Positions 1 through 8,439 are shown, numbered from the stretch's first letter. The stretch is 12,543 nt of DNA from an uncultured Bacilli bacterium (GCA_910580135.1 CAJTXC010000033.1:1-12543); one strand, 5' to 3'. Notes: a model not told the origin generated them from the sequence alone. A program made the numbers and translations.

Positions 1-21
1 ATGGTTAAAGTTAACAAATAA
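1..21 (+). CDS. grpE: GrpE C-terminal tail (partial)
   Basis: The first seven codons read MVKVNK followed by TAA at 19-21, 17 bp before the dnaK start. GrpE nucleotide-exchange factors commonly finish in a short beta strand of the type 'PAMVKV', and grpE normally sits directly upstream of dnaK in Bacillota. The identification is therefore a positional inference backed by a six-residue match. The rest of the gene is outside the window, so nothing can be said about its start, its length or a CIRCE operator upstream. Confidence 0.55.
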   Translation: MVKVNK

Positions 22-38
22 GAAAGGAAAGATAGATT

Positions 39-1871
39 ATGGGAAAAACAATAGGAATTGACTTAGGTACAACAAACTCATGTGTTGCTGTATTTGAAGG
101 AGGAGAAGCTAAGGTTATAGCTAATCCAGAAGGAGAAAGAACAACACCATCAGTTGTTGCATTTAAAAAAGGAGATATTATAGTAGGAGGAGCCGCTAAA
201 AGACAAATGGTAGTTAATCCAGACACTATAAGATCAGTAAAAAGATTAATGGGTACTTCTAAGAAAGTTAAAGCAAATGGTAAAGAATATACTCCAGAAG
301 AAGTATCTGCAATGATATTAGGAGACCTAAAAAAGACGGCGGAAAGCTATTTAGGTGAGAAAGTAGACAAAGCGGTTATTACTGTTCCAGCATACTTTAA
401 TGATGCTCAAAGACAAGCTACTAAAAACGCTGGTAAGATTGCAGGTCTTGAAGTTGAAAGAATTATCAACGAACCAACTGCGGCAGCATTAGCATATGGT
501 CTTGATAAACAAGAAAATACACAAACAGTACTTGTATATGACTTAGGTGGAGGTACATTTGACGTATCAATCCTTGAATTAGGTGATGGTGTATTCGAAG
601 TTAAGTCAACAAGCGGAAATAACCATTTAGGTGGAGATGACTATGATGAAAGAATTGTTGAATTCTTAGTTTCAGAAGTTAAGAAAGAACATGACATCGA
701 CTTATCATCTGATAAAATGGCAATGCAAAGATTACAAGATGCTGCTGAAAAAGCTAAGAAAGATTTATCTGGTATGACAACTACTCAAATTTCATTACCA
801 TTCTTAGCACAAGGACCAGACGGAGTAATTAACTTCGAAACTAGTTTAACAAGAGCTAAGTTTGAAGAATTAACAAACGATTTAACTGAATCAACTTTAG
901 AACCAGTTAGAAAAGCACTTAAAGATGCTAAGCTATCAAAGAGCGATATTGATAAAGTATTATTAGTTGGTGGTTCAACTCGTATACCAAAGGTTCAAGA
1001 ATTAATTAAAGAAGAATTAGGCAAAGAGCCTTCTAAGGGAGTTAACCCAGACGAAGTTGTTGCTATGGGTGCAGCTATACAGGGTGGAGTATTAACTGGT
1101 GACGTTAATGATATCGTATTACTTGACGTTACACCACTTTCACTTGGTATTGAAACAATGGGTAATGTTATGACTACTTTAATCGAAAGAAACACAACGA
1201 TCCCAACTTCAAAATCACAAGTGTTCTCAACTGCTGCAGATAATCAGCCAGCTGTTGACATTCACGTACTTCAAGGTGAAAGACCAATGGCAAGTGATAA
1301 TAAAACACTTGGAAGATTCCAATTAACTAACATTCCACCAGCACCAAGAGGAATTCCTCAAATCGAAGTTACATTTGATATTGATGCAAACGGTATCGTA
1401 AACGTTAAAGCAAAAGATTTAGGAACTGGTAAAGAACAAGCAATTACAATTACTGCATCAACTAACCTTTCTGATGAAGAAATCGATAAGATGATGAAAG
1501 AAGCAGAAGCTAATAAAGAAGCTGACGAAAAGAAAAAAGCTTTAGCAGACGCTAAAAACGAAGCAGAACAAATGGTATTTGCAACTGAAAAAGCAATCAA
1601 AGACCTTGGTGATAAGGTAGATAAAAAAGAAAAAGAAGAAGCAGAAAAATTAGTAGCAGACCTTAAGAAAGAATTAGAAGGTGAAGATACTGATGCTATT
1701 AAAGCTGCAACTGAAAAATTAAATGAAAAAGCTATGGCTTTAGGTGCTAAGGTTTATGAAGAAGCTAATAAAAAAGCTCAAGAAGAAGCAGCTAAAGAAG
1801 GTAGCAAAGATAAAAAATCTAAAGAAGATGGCCCAGAAGTAGTAGACGCAGAATTCGAAGAAAAAAAATAA
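39..1871 (+). CDS. dnaK: Molecular chaperone DnaK (Hsp70)
   Basis: Cytosolic ATP-driven Hsp70 chaperone that binds exposed hydrophobic peptides and cycles with DnaJ and GrpE. The 610-residue protein has the length usual in Bacillota. Visible signatures are the N-terminal phosphate loop IDLGTTNS (about residues 7-14), the second phosphate loop DLGGGTFDVS from D168, and the adenosine motif VGGSTRIP (about 310-317). The linker VLLDVTPLSLG and the beta-sandwich substrate domain follow, then a lysine- and glutamate-rich helical lid ending in EVVDAEFEEKK. The large insertion found in the ATPase domain of proteobacterial DnaK is absent. The ATG at 39 has a GAAAGGA ribosome binding site at 22-28. It is the second gene visible in a grpE-dnaK-pepF-dnaJ cluster. 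In the family such operons are usually under HrcA/CIRCE or sigma-factor control, but the control region is outside the window. Confidence 0.98.
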   Translation: MGKTIGIDLGTTNSCVAVFEGGEAKVIANPEGERTTPSVVAFKKGDIIVGGAAKRQMVVNPDTIRSVKRLMGTSKKVKANGKEYTPEEVSAMILGDLKKTAESYLGEKVDKAVITVPAYFNDAQRQATKNAGKIAGLEVERIINEPTAAALAYGLDKQENTQTVLVYDLGGGTFDVSILELGDGVFEVKSTSGNNHLGGDDYDERIVEFLVSEVKKEHDIDLSSDKMAMQRLQDAAEKAKKDLSGMTTTQISLPFLAQGPDGVINFETSLTRAKFEELTNDLTESTLEPVRKALKDAKLSKSDIDKVLLVGGSTRIPKVQELIKEELGKEPSKGVNPDEVVAMGAAIQGGVLTGDVNDIVLLDVTPLSLGIETMGNVMTTLIERNTTIPTSKSQVFSTAADNQPAVDIHVLQGERPMASDNKTLGRFQLTNIPPAPRGIPQIEVTFDIDANGIVNVKAKDLGTGKEQAITITASTNLSDEEIDKMMKEAEANKEADEKKKALADAKNEAEQMVFATEKAIKDLGDKVDKKEKEEAEKLVADLKKELEGEDTDAIKAATEKLNEKAMALGAKVYEEANKKAQEEAAKEGSKDKKSKEDGPEVVDAEFEEKK

Positions 1872-1893
1872 AATAAAAAGGGAAAGTAAGTAG

Positions 1894-1920
1894 TAAAGTT
1901 CTAGTTTATCTAGAACTTTA
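1894..1920 (+). terminator. Perfect hairpin between dnaK and pepF
   Basis: TAAAGTTCTAG at 1894-1904 and its exact complement at 1910-1920 form an 11-bp stem with the 5-nt loop TTTAT, 22 bp after the dnaK stop. The bases that follow (TGCTTAATT) are not a proper U tract. It is therefore more likely a weak or partial terminator, or an mRNA 3'-end stabiliser that lets dnaK be expressed above pepF-dnaJ, than a full stop. No separate promoter is evident before pepF. Confidence 0.55.
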
Positions 1921-1942
1921 TGCTTAATTAAAGGAAAATAAT

Positions 1943-3748
1943 ATGGCTAAAGAAGAAAAATTGCGTAGTGAAATAGAAGATAAATACAAATGGGATTTAG
2001 ATAGTATGTATACTTCAAATGAAGCTTTTGAAAAAGATATAAAAAGCGCTGAAAAATTGGTTGATGAGTTAGTATCTTATAAAGGTACTATAACTAAAGA
2101 TTCCGATACTCTTTATAACTTTTTAAAACTAGAAGAAAAGTTAGACGTTATATTAACTAATCTTTACGTTTATGCTGAATCTAAAAAGAATGAAGATCTT
2201 GGTAATGAAGAAAATCAAAAGATATATAATGAAATTTTAAACTTATTGTCTATTAGTGGTGAAAAAACTAGTTTTGTTATGCCAGAACTAATTAAGACTG
2301 ATTATGATGTTATAAAAAAATATATTAGTGAAAATGATGAACTTAAAGAATTTACTTTTGATTTAGATCAAATATACAGATATCAAAAATATACTTTAAA
2401 TGAAAAAGAAGAAACGTTACTTGGAAACATTAGTGATTTAAGAAATAAATTTGAAAATAACTTCAGTGTAGCCTTATATTCAATGGTTGATTATGGTTAC
2501 ATAAAAGATGAAAATGGTAACGAAGTAAAATTAACTAATGGTAACATGCAAAAATATGCAAGATCAAAAGATAGAAGAGTAAGACATGACTCATTTAAAG
2601 CAAGATATAGTGCATTACAAAAATACGCTGGTTTAATTGCAACTGATTATGAAGGTTCGGTTAAAGCTGATTGTATGATAGCAAAAGCTAGAGGTTATAA
2701 ATCTGATTTAGAGATGTATTTATATGAAGATGGTGTATCAGAAGAAATATACAGTAATTTACTTAAAGTATCAGATGATAATATAAATGTTTTTCATAAA
2801 TACATTAAAATGGTAAAAGACGTGCTTAAATTAGAGAATTTCAGCGTATATGATTTATCTGCACCACTTACAGATGAAAGTGATAAAAAGTATAGTGTTA
2901 GTGATGCTAAAGAGATGATTACTAAAGCACTTAGTATTCTAGGTAAAGACTACGTAGACATACTTAATAAAGCATTTGATGAAAGATGGATAGACTTTTA
3001 TCCAAATAAGGGAAAACATAGTGGTTATTATGAACAAGAGTCCTATATTGGTCATCCTTTAGTTTTATCAAATTATACGGAAGATTATATGTCAGTTTCA
3101 TCTTTAGTACATGAACTTGGACATGCGGTTAATTCTTACTATAGTAAGAAAAATAATCCACCACATCTATCTCAGTATACTTTATTTACTGCGGAAGTAG
3201 CATCACTTACAAACGAGATATTATTTTCTAATTACATAATAAAAAATTCTAATAGTAAAGAAGAAAAATTAACTGCAATAGAATATATGTTAAGTGTTAT
3301 AGCAGGTAATTTTTATGGTACGGTATCAGAGGGGTCTGTCTTTGAAGATATTGTTCATAAAAGAATATTTGATGGTGAGTCTTTAACAGAAAGTGATTTT
3401 AATGAGATATTTAGCAAGGTAAAAGACAGATATTATGGAAACGATATTATAGTAGATGATATGGTAAAATATGGTTGGACAAGAGTGAGTCATTTTTATA
3501 ATTCATTTTACTACTATAAATACGCAGTTGGAATATCTAGTGCATGTTATGTTGCAAAAAGGATATTAAGCGGAGATAAAGAATATTTAAATAGATATTT
3601 AGAATATTTAAAACTAGGTGGTTCTATGATGCCACTTGAAGAATTAAAACAAATAGATTTAGATTTTACTAATACTAAAGTGATAGAAGAAGGAATAAAT
3701 TATTTTAGTGAACTTATTGATGAGTTTATGGTAATATATAATAGTTAG
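1943..3748 (+). CDS. pepF: Oligoendopeptidase F, M3 family zinc metallopeptidase
   Basis: Cytosolic zinc endopeptidase of the M3B family (PepF/thimet oligopeptidase fold) that cleaves short peptides. The 601-residue length matches the family. The catalytic site is visible as H390-E391-L-G-H394 with the third zinc ligand E418 in FTAEVASLTNE, the usual HExxH-plus-distant-Glu arrangement. The N-terminal half is the helical PepF domain starting KYKWDLDSMY. No signal peptide is present. The ATG at 1943 follows an AAAGGA site. The gene lies between dnaK and dnaJ, and its TAG stop overlaps the AGGAGG of dnaJ, so the two are probably translationally coupled. Co-transcription with chaperones would suit clearance of peptides released by heat-damaged protein turnover; that link is an inference. 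Family assignment is certain, substrate preference is not. Confidence 0.95.
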   Translation: MAKEEKLRSEIEDKYKWDLDSMYTSNEAFEKDIKSAEKLVDELVSYKGTITKDSDTLYNFLKLEEKLDVILTNLYVYAESKKNEDLGNEENQKIYNEILNLLSISGEKTSFVMPELIKTDYDVIKKYISENDELKEFTFDLDQIYRYQKYTLNEKEETLLGNISDLRNKFENNFSVALYSMVDYGYIKDENGNEVKLTNGNMQKYARSKDRRVRHDSFKARYSALQKYAGLIATDYEGSVKADCMIAKARGYKSDLEMYLYEDGVSEEIYSNLLKVSDDNINVFHKYIKMVKDVLKLENFSVYDLSAPLTDESDKKYSVSDAKEMITKALSILGKDYVDILNKAFDERWIDFYPNKGKHSGYYEQESYIGHPLVLSNYTEDYMSVSSLVHELGHAVNSYYSKKNNPPHLSQYTLFTAEVASLTNEILFSNYIIKNSNSKEEKLTAIEYMLSVIAGNFYGTVSEGSVFEDIVHKRIFDGESLTESDFNEIFSKVKDRYYGNDIIVDDMVKYGWTRVSHFYNSFYYYKYAVGISSACYVAKRILSGDKEYLNRYLEYLKLGGSMMPLEELKQIDLDFTNTKVIEEGINYFSELIDEFMVIYNS

Positions 3749-3760
3749 GAGGTATAAAGC

Positions 3761-4894
3761 ATGAAGAAAGACTATTATGAGGTACTTGGTGTTTCTAAAA
3801 ATGCTACTGATGCCGAAATAAAAAGTGCGTTTAGAAAATTAGCTAAAAAATATCATCCAGATGTTTCAAAAGAAGAAAATGCTGCAGAAAAATTTAAAGA
3901 AGCTCAAGAAGCTTATGCAGTATTATCAGATAAAGATAAAAGAAGTAAATATGATCAATTTGGTCATGCTGCTTTTGACGGGAATGGTGGATTTGGAGGA
4001 GGATTCTCTGGATTCGAAGACTTTGATGCATCAGATATTTTAAGGGATATTTTTGGTTCTGGATTTGGTTTTGGATCTGGTAGTAGTTTCTTTGGAGGAA
4101 ATGAAAGAAGAACTAACGTTAAAACAAAAGGACCAGACATAAGTGTTATTTTTGAAATGGATTTTGAAGAAGCTGCTTTTGGAACAGAAACAACGGTTTC
4201 ATTAAACATAGATGATACGTGCCCAGATTGTGATGGACATGGTGGTACTGGAGTAGAGACTTGCTCTGAATGTGGCGGCTCAGGTTACGTTAGAAAACAA
4301 CAAAGAAGCATACTAGGAGCATTTGTAACCCAAAGCCCTTGTTCTAAATGTGGTGGTACTGGTGAAACATACAAAACAAAATGTAGCACATGTAAAGGAA
4401 CAGGAAAGAAAAAAATTAAAAAAGACATTATCGTTAAAGTTCCAGCAGGTGTTGATACAGGAGATCATTTAAGAGTTGCAGGTAAAGGTCCAGCAGGAGA
4501 AAACGGAGGACCTAACGGGGATGTTTATATCGAAATTAGAGTAAAGGATCATCCTTTATTTGAAAGAGATAATGAAGATTTATATATAACACTTCCTCTT
4601 ACTATTGCTGAAGCAGCACTTGGTTGTAAAAAAGAAATTCCAACATTAGAAGGAAACGTTATATTAAGCGTTCCAGCAGGAAGTCAGTCTGGTGAAAAAC
4701 ATAGAATTAAAGGTAAAGGACTTAAGAGTCCCGCAAAGCGTGGCACTGGTGATTTATACGTAGTTTTAAAGGTTGTAACACCTACTAAATTAGATAGAAA
4801 ACAAAAGAAACTTTTAGAAGATTTAAATAAAACTAATTTAAAATCAAGTGAATTTACTACATTTGAAAAGTATGTTAAAAAAGGTAACGAATAA
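3761..4894 (+). CDS. dnaJ: Chaperone DnaJ (Hsp40)
   Basis: Type I Hsp40 co-chaperone that delivers unfolded proteins to DnaK and stimulates its ATPase. Its 377 residues show all canonical parts: an N-terminal J domain with the HPD motif at residues 32-34, a Gly/Phe-rich linker (about 70-115), and a zinc-binding domain with four CxxCxGxG repeats. The repeats run from CPDCDGHG at C154 to CSTCKGTG at C208. The C-terminal beta domains for client binding and a short dimerisation tail follow. The start has an excellent AGGAGG site that overlaps the pepF stop, with the two genes 12 bp apart. The stop codon lies inside the loop of the downstream terminator, so dnaJ closes the chaperone operon. Confidence 0.98.
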   Translation: MKKDYYEVLGVSKNATDAEIKSAFRKLAKKYHPDVSKEENAAEKFKEAQEAYAVLSDKDKRSKYDQFGHAAFDGNGGFGGGFSGFEDFDASDILRDIFGSGFGFGSGSSFFGGNERRTNVKTKGPDISVIFEMDFEEAAFGTETTVSLNIDDTCPDCDGHGGTGVETCSECGGSGYVRKQQRSILGAFVTQSPCSKCGGTGETYKTKCSTCKGTGKKKIKKDIIVKVPAGVDTGDHLRVAGKGPAGENGGPNGDVYIEIRVKDHPLFERDNEDLYITLPLTIAEAALGCKKEIPTLEGNVILSVPAGSQSGEKHRIKGKGLKSPAKRGTGDLYVVLKVVTPTKLDRKQKKLLEDLNKTNLKSSEFTTFEKYVKKGNE

Positions 4895-4910
4895 TCGTTA
4901 TCTTTTTATT
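4883..4910 (+). terminator. Intrinsic terminator at the end of dnaJ
   Basis: GGTAACGA (4883-4890) pairs with TCGTTATC (4895-4902), 8 bp with one G-U pair. The loop is ATAA, which contains the dnaJ stop codon, and TTTTTATT follows. A run of six A precedes the stem and could extend it into the T run. Confidence 0.85.
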
Positions 4911-4930
4911 AAATTTGTCAAATAAAAAAA

Positions 4931-4936
4931 TATAAT
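4931..4936 (+). promoter_or_regulatory. Probable -10 box for the kinase-like gene
   Basis: A perfect TATAAT lies 22 bp before the start codon, just after the dnaJ terminator. No -35 hexamer sits at normal spacing; the best match, TTGTCA at 4915-4920, is only 10 bp away. The implied 5' leader is about 15 nt, just enough for the AGGAG site at 4949-4953. Confidence 0.45.
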
Positions 4937-4958
4937 AAACTAAATATTAGGAGTTATT

Positions 4959-5699
4959 ATGAATGTTATAAATATAAAGGATGAAGAATTAATTAAAAAA
5001 ATTTGCTCTGATCGTTCTATTAAAATAATTGACGAAAAAGTATATAAGTTAATAACTTATCCAGAATACGACTTTAAAGAATTTTTATCAATAATTAAGT
5101 TCATACATAGGAATAATGATTTAGATATATGCGAAGTTTATGAACCATTCTTTTTCTTTGATGAGGAAAGTAAAAAAAATAAGTTTGGAATGGTAATGAA
5201 GCATTTAAACGAGCATATAACATTAGAAGAGTTTTTAATAAATAAAAATATCAATGTTAAAATAAATCTGTTTTTCATCATCGGGGAACTATTAAAACAA
5301 CTATATGTTAGAAATGCTATTTATACAGATATACATGAAGAAAACGTGATGGTTGATTCTAATGGAAATATAAAATTAATTGATTTAGATGCTTTAAGAT
5401 TGAAAAGATTTATGTCAAATAATGAGTGTAAATATTTAATTAATGAAAGAAACAGAGATTTTCTACGAATGATACTTGATACTTTTTTTGAGGATGATTT
5501 TGTATCCTCACCTGAAATTGATCCATATAATCAAAAACTTAAATTAATATGTATTTCAAATGATTTAAGAGATTATATAAAGGAACTTGATAATGGTGAA
5601 GCAAGCAATACCTTAGTAACTGACTTTAAAGACGATTTTGATCCCGAATTAATAAGATTCAATAAAAAAATTTTGAACAGAACGTATAATGGTTTTTAA
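4959..5699 (+). CDS. Small divergent protein-kinase-fold protein
   Basis: A 246-residue cytosolic protein that looks like a shortened, divergent eukaryotic-like kinase. The strongest evidence is YTDIHEENVMV followed by IKLIDLDA. It aligns with the catalytic loop HRDxxxxN (D124, N129) and the metal-binding DFG position (D142, here DLD). Spacing between the two motifs is normal. K30 in KVYKLI is a candidate ATP-binding lysine, but no glycine-rich loop is obvious and the C-lobe after about residue 170 is short. No membrane segment or sensor domain is present, and the substrate cannot be named; small-molecule kinases of the same superfold (aminoglycoside phosphotransferase or lipopolysaccharide kinase-like) remain possible. 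The ATG at 4959 has an AGGAG site 5 nt upstream. The gene is flanked by its own -10 box and its own terminator, so it appears monocistronic. Confidence 0.75.
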   Translation: MNVINIKDEELIKKICSDRSIKIIDEKVYKLITYPEYDFKEFLSIIKFIHRNNDLDICEVYEPFFFFDEESKKNKFGMVMKHLNEHITLEEFLINKNINVKINLFFIIGELLKQLYVRNAIYTDIHEENVMVDSNGNIKLIDLDALRLKRFMSNNECKYLINERNRDFLRMILDTFFEDDFVSSPEIDPYNQKLKLICISNDLRDYIKELDNGEASNTLVTDFKDDFDPELIRFNKKILNRTYNGF

Positions 5700-5730
5700 T
5701 AGCGAAATAATTTATTTTTCGCTATTTTAT
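5698..5730 (+). terminator. Intrinsic terminator after the kinase-like gene
   Basis: AATAGCGAAA (5698-5707) pairs perfectly with TTTCGCTATT (5717-5726), a 10-bp stem with a 9-nt AT loop, running into TTTTAT. The last two bases of the kinase stop codon (TAA at 5697-5699) are in the 5' arm. Confidence 0.85.
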
Positions 5731-5759
5731 GGTTTCTATTTTTTAAATTACATAAATGG

Positions 5760-5768
5760 TGGTATAAT
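5760..5768 (+). promoter_or_regulatory. Extended -10 promoter for the P-type ATPase
   Basis: TGGTATAAT (TGn plus TATAAT at 5763-5768) lies 32 bp before the ATG at 5801. The -35 region is only T-rich, which is typical when an extended -10 is present. The implied leader is about 25 nt. Confidence 0.6.
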
Positions 5769-5800
5769 AATTTATATAAGATAGAAAGAGATTGATTGCT

Positions 5801-8131
5801 ATGAAAGAAATAAATGGATTATCTAGTAGTGAAGTAAAATTGCGAATAAAAGATGGAAAAGTAAACTATGATACTACTGCACCTAGTAAAAGTGTTAAAC
5901 AGATATTAGCCGAAAATACGTTTACTTTATTTAATTTCATAAATTTAATTTTAGGCGTTGCTATTGTTTTAGTAGGGTCATATAAAAACTTATTATTTTT
6001 AGGAGTTGTTGTTTGTAATACGTTAATAAGCACTATTCAAGAAATTAGAGCTAAAAAAACGGTTGATAAATTATCAGTTATATCATCTTCTAAGGCAAGA
6101 GTAATAAGGGACGGTAACAAAAAAGAAATACATATAAATAATATTGTTTTAGATGATTTAGTTATATATGAATTAGGTAACCAAGTAGTAGTTGATTCTA
6201 AAGTGGTAGAAGGTTTTTGTGAAGTAAATGAATCATTTATTACGGGTGAAGCTAAAACAATATATAAAAAAGAAGGTGATACTCTTCTTTCTGGTAGTTT
6301 TATAGTAAGTGGATCAGTTAAAGCAAAGGTTATTCATGTTGGATTAGATAATTATACATCGGTTATTTCTCATGATGCTAAAAAGGTAAAAAAAGAGATA
6401 AATTCAGAGATTATGCGTTCCTTAAATAAAATTGTAAAATACGTATCAATTGCTCTTGTTCCAATTGGAATACTACTTTTATTAAGGCAGTTTTCAATTG
6501 ATGATAACACTACTCAAAATGCCGTTGTAACGGTTGTTGCAGCAGTAGTTGGAATGATACCAGAAGGACTAATACTTTTAGTATCATCCGTTCTTGCAAT
6601 AAGTGTTTTAAGACTTTCTAACTATAATGTTTTAGTGCAAGATTTATATGCTCTTGAAACACTTGCTAGAGTAGATACACTATGCTTAGATAAAACGGGA
6701 ACTATTACAGAAGGTGTTATGGAAGTTGTAGATGTGTTACCATTAAATAACCATATGATAAATGAAATAGATGAAGCTTTAAGTATGATTGTATTTAACC
6801 TAGATGATAAAAATCCAACTTTTACTGCTATAAAAGAAAAATATAAAAATATTTCAACTAAAAAAGCACTAAGAAAAATTCCTTTTTCATCTGACAGAAA
6901 ATATTCTGGAATCACTTTAAAAAACGAGTCATTAATAATGGGCGCTCCTGAATTTATTTTAGGAAAAGAACTTATAAAGTACGAAAGAAAAATAGAAGAA
7001 CTATCAAAAGAAAATAGAGTGTTGGTATTAATTAAAACAGATGCCATGAAAGATAATATTATTCCTAAAAACAAAGAAGCATTAGCTTTTATCTTAATCC
7101 GTGATAAGGTTAGAAAAGAAGCTGTTAAAACGTTAGAATATTTTATGGAAAATGATGTTGATATAAAGATAATATCAGGTGATAGTGTATCAACGGTTTC
7201 TAACGTTGCAAGACAAGTTGGATTAAATATAAAAGGTGTATATGACGCAAGAAATATTAATGAAGATACTGATATTAATTTAGTGGTAGAAGAAAACACT
7301 GTTTTTGGACGAGTTAAACCAGATCAAAAGAAATTATTAATTAGTGCGCTTAAAAGTAACGGACACGTTGTTGCAATGACAGGAGATGGTGTTAATGATG
7401 TTTTAGCACTTAAAGAATCAGATTGTGGTGTTGCAATGAATGATGGTTCTGATGCTGCAAGGAATGTATCAGAATTAGTGTTACTTGATTCAAATTTTGA
7501 TTCTATGCCTAAAATAGTAAAAGAAGGAAGAAGAACCATTAATAACGTAGAGCGTTCTGCAACATTGTTCTTATCAAAAACGATATATGCATCTCTTTTA
7601 GCTTTATTATTCTTATTTATTAATTATACTTATCCATTTATACCTATTCAGATGACTTTGATAAATAGTTTAACAATTGGAATACCAGCGTTTATCCTTG
7701 CTTTAGAACCGAACAAATCAAGGGTTAAAGGAAAGTTTTTTGTAAACGTAATTAGTAAAGCTATACCAAGTGGTATAACTACCGTTGTAAATATATTACT
7801 ATTGGTGTTTGTAGCAAGTTTACTTAATATTCCAAACGAACAAACATCAACAATTGCGGTAATAATAACAGCATATACAGCAATACTTTTAATATATAGA
7901 ATAAGCAAGCCACTAAACACACTTAGAAAATCACTATTGGTGTTATTAACCTGTATATTCTGTACAGTATTATTAACAGAAGTTGGAAGAAGTGTATTTT
8001 CACTTGTTTGGTTAACACCTAATTCGCTACTTATATTGCTTCCACTTATGTATATTTCAACTAGACTATTTAAATTATTAAGTAACGTACTTAATATCTT
8101 TATAAAAAAGAAAAGTAACTGGTTTATTTAA
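5801..8131 (+). CDS. Cation-translocating P-type ATPase (HAD-IC family)
   Basis: Integral membrane ion pump that couples ATP hydrolysis, through an aspartyl-phosphate intermediate, to cation transport. The 776 residues show the actuator motif TGEA (148-151), the M4 motif PEGL (254-257), the phosphorylation motif DKTGT at D297, and the hinge motif TGDGVND (527-533). Hydrophobic segments lie at about 45-85, 210-285 and in the last 200 residues. The order fits a P2-like architecture. There is no N-terminal heavy-metal domain and no CPC motif, which argues against a copper or cadmium pump. The general look resembles the CtpE-type group of Gram-positive bacteria, but ion specificity is uncertain. 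ATG 5801 is preferred over the in-frame TTG at 5792 because the purine-rich site at 5784-5791 (GAAAGAGA) is correctly spaced only for the ATG. It is transcribed from its own extended -10 promoter. No terminator is visible before the next promoter. Confidence 0.93.
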   Translation: MKEINGLSSSEVKLRIKDGKVNYDTTAPSKSVKQILAENTFTLFNFINLILGVAIVLVGSYKNLLFLGVVVCNTLISTIQEIRAKKTVDKLSVISSSKARVIRDGNKKEIHINNIVLDDLVIYELGNQVVVDSKVVEGFCEVNESFITGEAKTIYKKEGDTLLSGSFIVSGSVKAKVIHVGLDNYTSVISHDAKKVKKEINSEIMRSLNKIVKYVSIALVPIGILLLLRQFSIDDNTTQNAVVTVVAAVVGMIPEGLILLVSSVLAISVLRLSNYNVLVQDLYALETLARVDTLCLDKTGTITEGVMEVVDVLPLNNHMINEIDEALSMIVFNLDDKNPTFTAIKEKYKNISTKKALRKIPFSSDRKYSGITLKNESLIMGAPEFILGKELIKYERKIEELSKENRVLVLIKTDAMKDNIIPKNKEALAFILIRDKVRKEAVKTLEYFMENDVDIKIISGDSVSTVSNVARQVGLNIKGVYDARNINEDTDINLVVEENTVFGRVKPDQKKLLISALKSNGHVVAMTGDGVNDVLALKESDCGVAMNDGSDAARNVSELVLLDSNFDSMPKIVKEGRRTINNVERSATLFLSKTIYASLLALLFLFINYTYPFIPIQMTLINSLTIGIPAFILALEPNKSRVKGKFFVNVISKAIPSGITTVVNILLLVFVASLLNIPNEQTSTIAVIITAYTAILLIYRISKPLNTLRKSLLVLLTCIFCTVLLTEVGRSVFSLVWLTPNSLLILLPLMYISTRLFKLLSNVLNIFIKKKSNWFI

Positions 8132-8149
8132 AAAAATAAAATTATATAA

Positions 8150-8178
8150 TTGATACATATTAAATAATGTGTTATAAT
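8150..8178 (+). promoter_or_regulatory. Consensus promoter of the T-box/metG operon
   Basis: TTGATA (8150-8155), a 17-bp spacer and TATAAT (8173-8178), the latter also preceded by TGT as an extended -10. This is the best promoter in the window and would start transcription near 8185, just before the T-box stem I. Confidence 0.9.
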
Positions 8179-8189
8179 TTACTTGTTTT

Positions 8190-8420
8190 AAAGGCAGAGA
8201 TGAAAAAGAGTATAGGTAAAACTATTAAAAGAGAGCGTGGTTAAGGTGAAAGCACGTAATAGATAATAACTATATAGATGGTTTTCGGAAGCTTTTTAAT
8301 CGAATAATTAGATTAAAACGTTAACTTGCGTTAAAAGTTTGAGTGCTAGAAATAATTCTAGAACAAAGGTGGTACCGTGGACAAAAGTTCATCCTTTAAT
8401 TAGGGTGGACTTTTTTAATT
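8190..8420 (+). promoter_or_regulatory. T-box riboswitch, probable tRNA-Met type
   Basis: A tRNA-sensing leader controlling the downstream operon by transcription antitermination. Stem I can be traced. AGATGA (8198-8203) with CGGA (8286-8289) fits the kink-turn motif. GAAAA/TTTTC, TATAG/CTATA, CTATTA/TAATAG and CGTG/CACG give successive helices, with GGTG in the apical loop. The ATG at 8278-8280, followed by G just before a helix, is the best specifier candidate and fits metG downstream. Stem III is CTAGAA/TTCTAG (8346-8351/8356-8361). The antiterminator has AAAGG (8365-8369) pairing with CCTTT (8393-8397) and GTGGAC (8377-8382) with GTTCAT (8387-8392). These enclose a canonical 7-nt bulge TGGTACC whose TGGT matches an ACCA tRNA end. 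Uncharged tRNA should stabilise this form and switch the operon on. The family is certain; the methionine specificity is inferred. Confidence 0.93.
8383..8420 (+). terminator. Regulated terminator of the T-box leader
   Basis: AGTTCATCCT (8386-8395) pairs with AGGGTGGACT (8402-8411) with G-U pairs, extended by flanking A and T runs and followed by TTTTTT and more T-rich sequence. Its 5' arm is the same stretch that pairs in the antiterminator, so the two structures are mutually exclusive. Confidence 0.9.
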
Positions 8421-8439
8421 TTTAGGAGAGAAAAAATAA

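Noticed and set aside
6622..7299. A 225-codon open frame on the minus strand inside the P-type ATPase gene
   Set aside because: It is fully contained in a gene with all P-type ATPase motifs, its product is a low-complexity Ser/Leu/Ile/Phe mixture typical of antisense reading of AT-rich coding DNA, and no ribosome binding site or promoter was seen.
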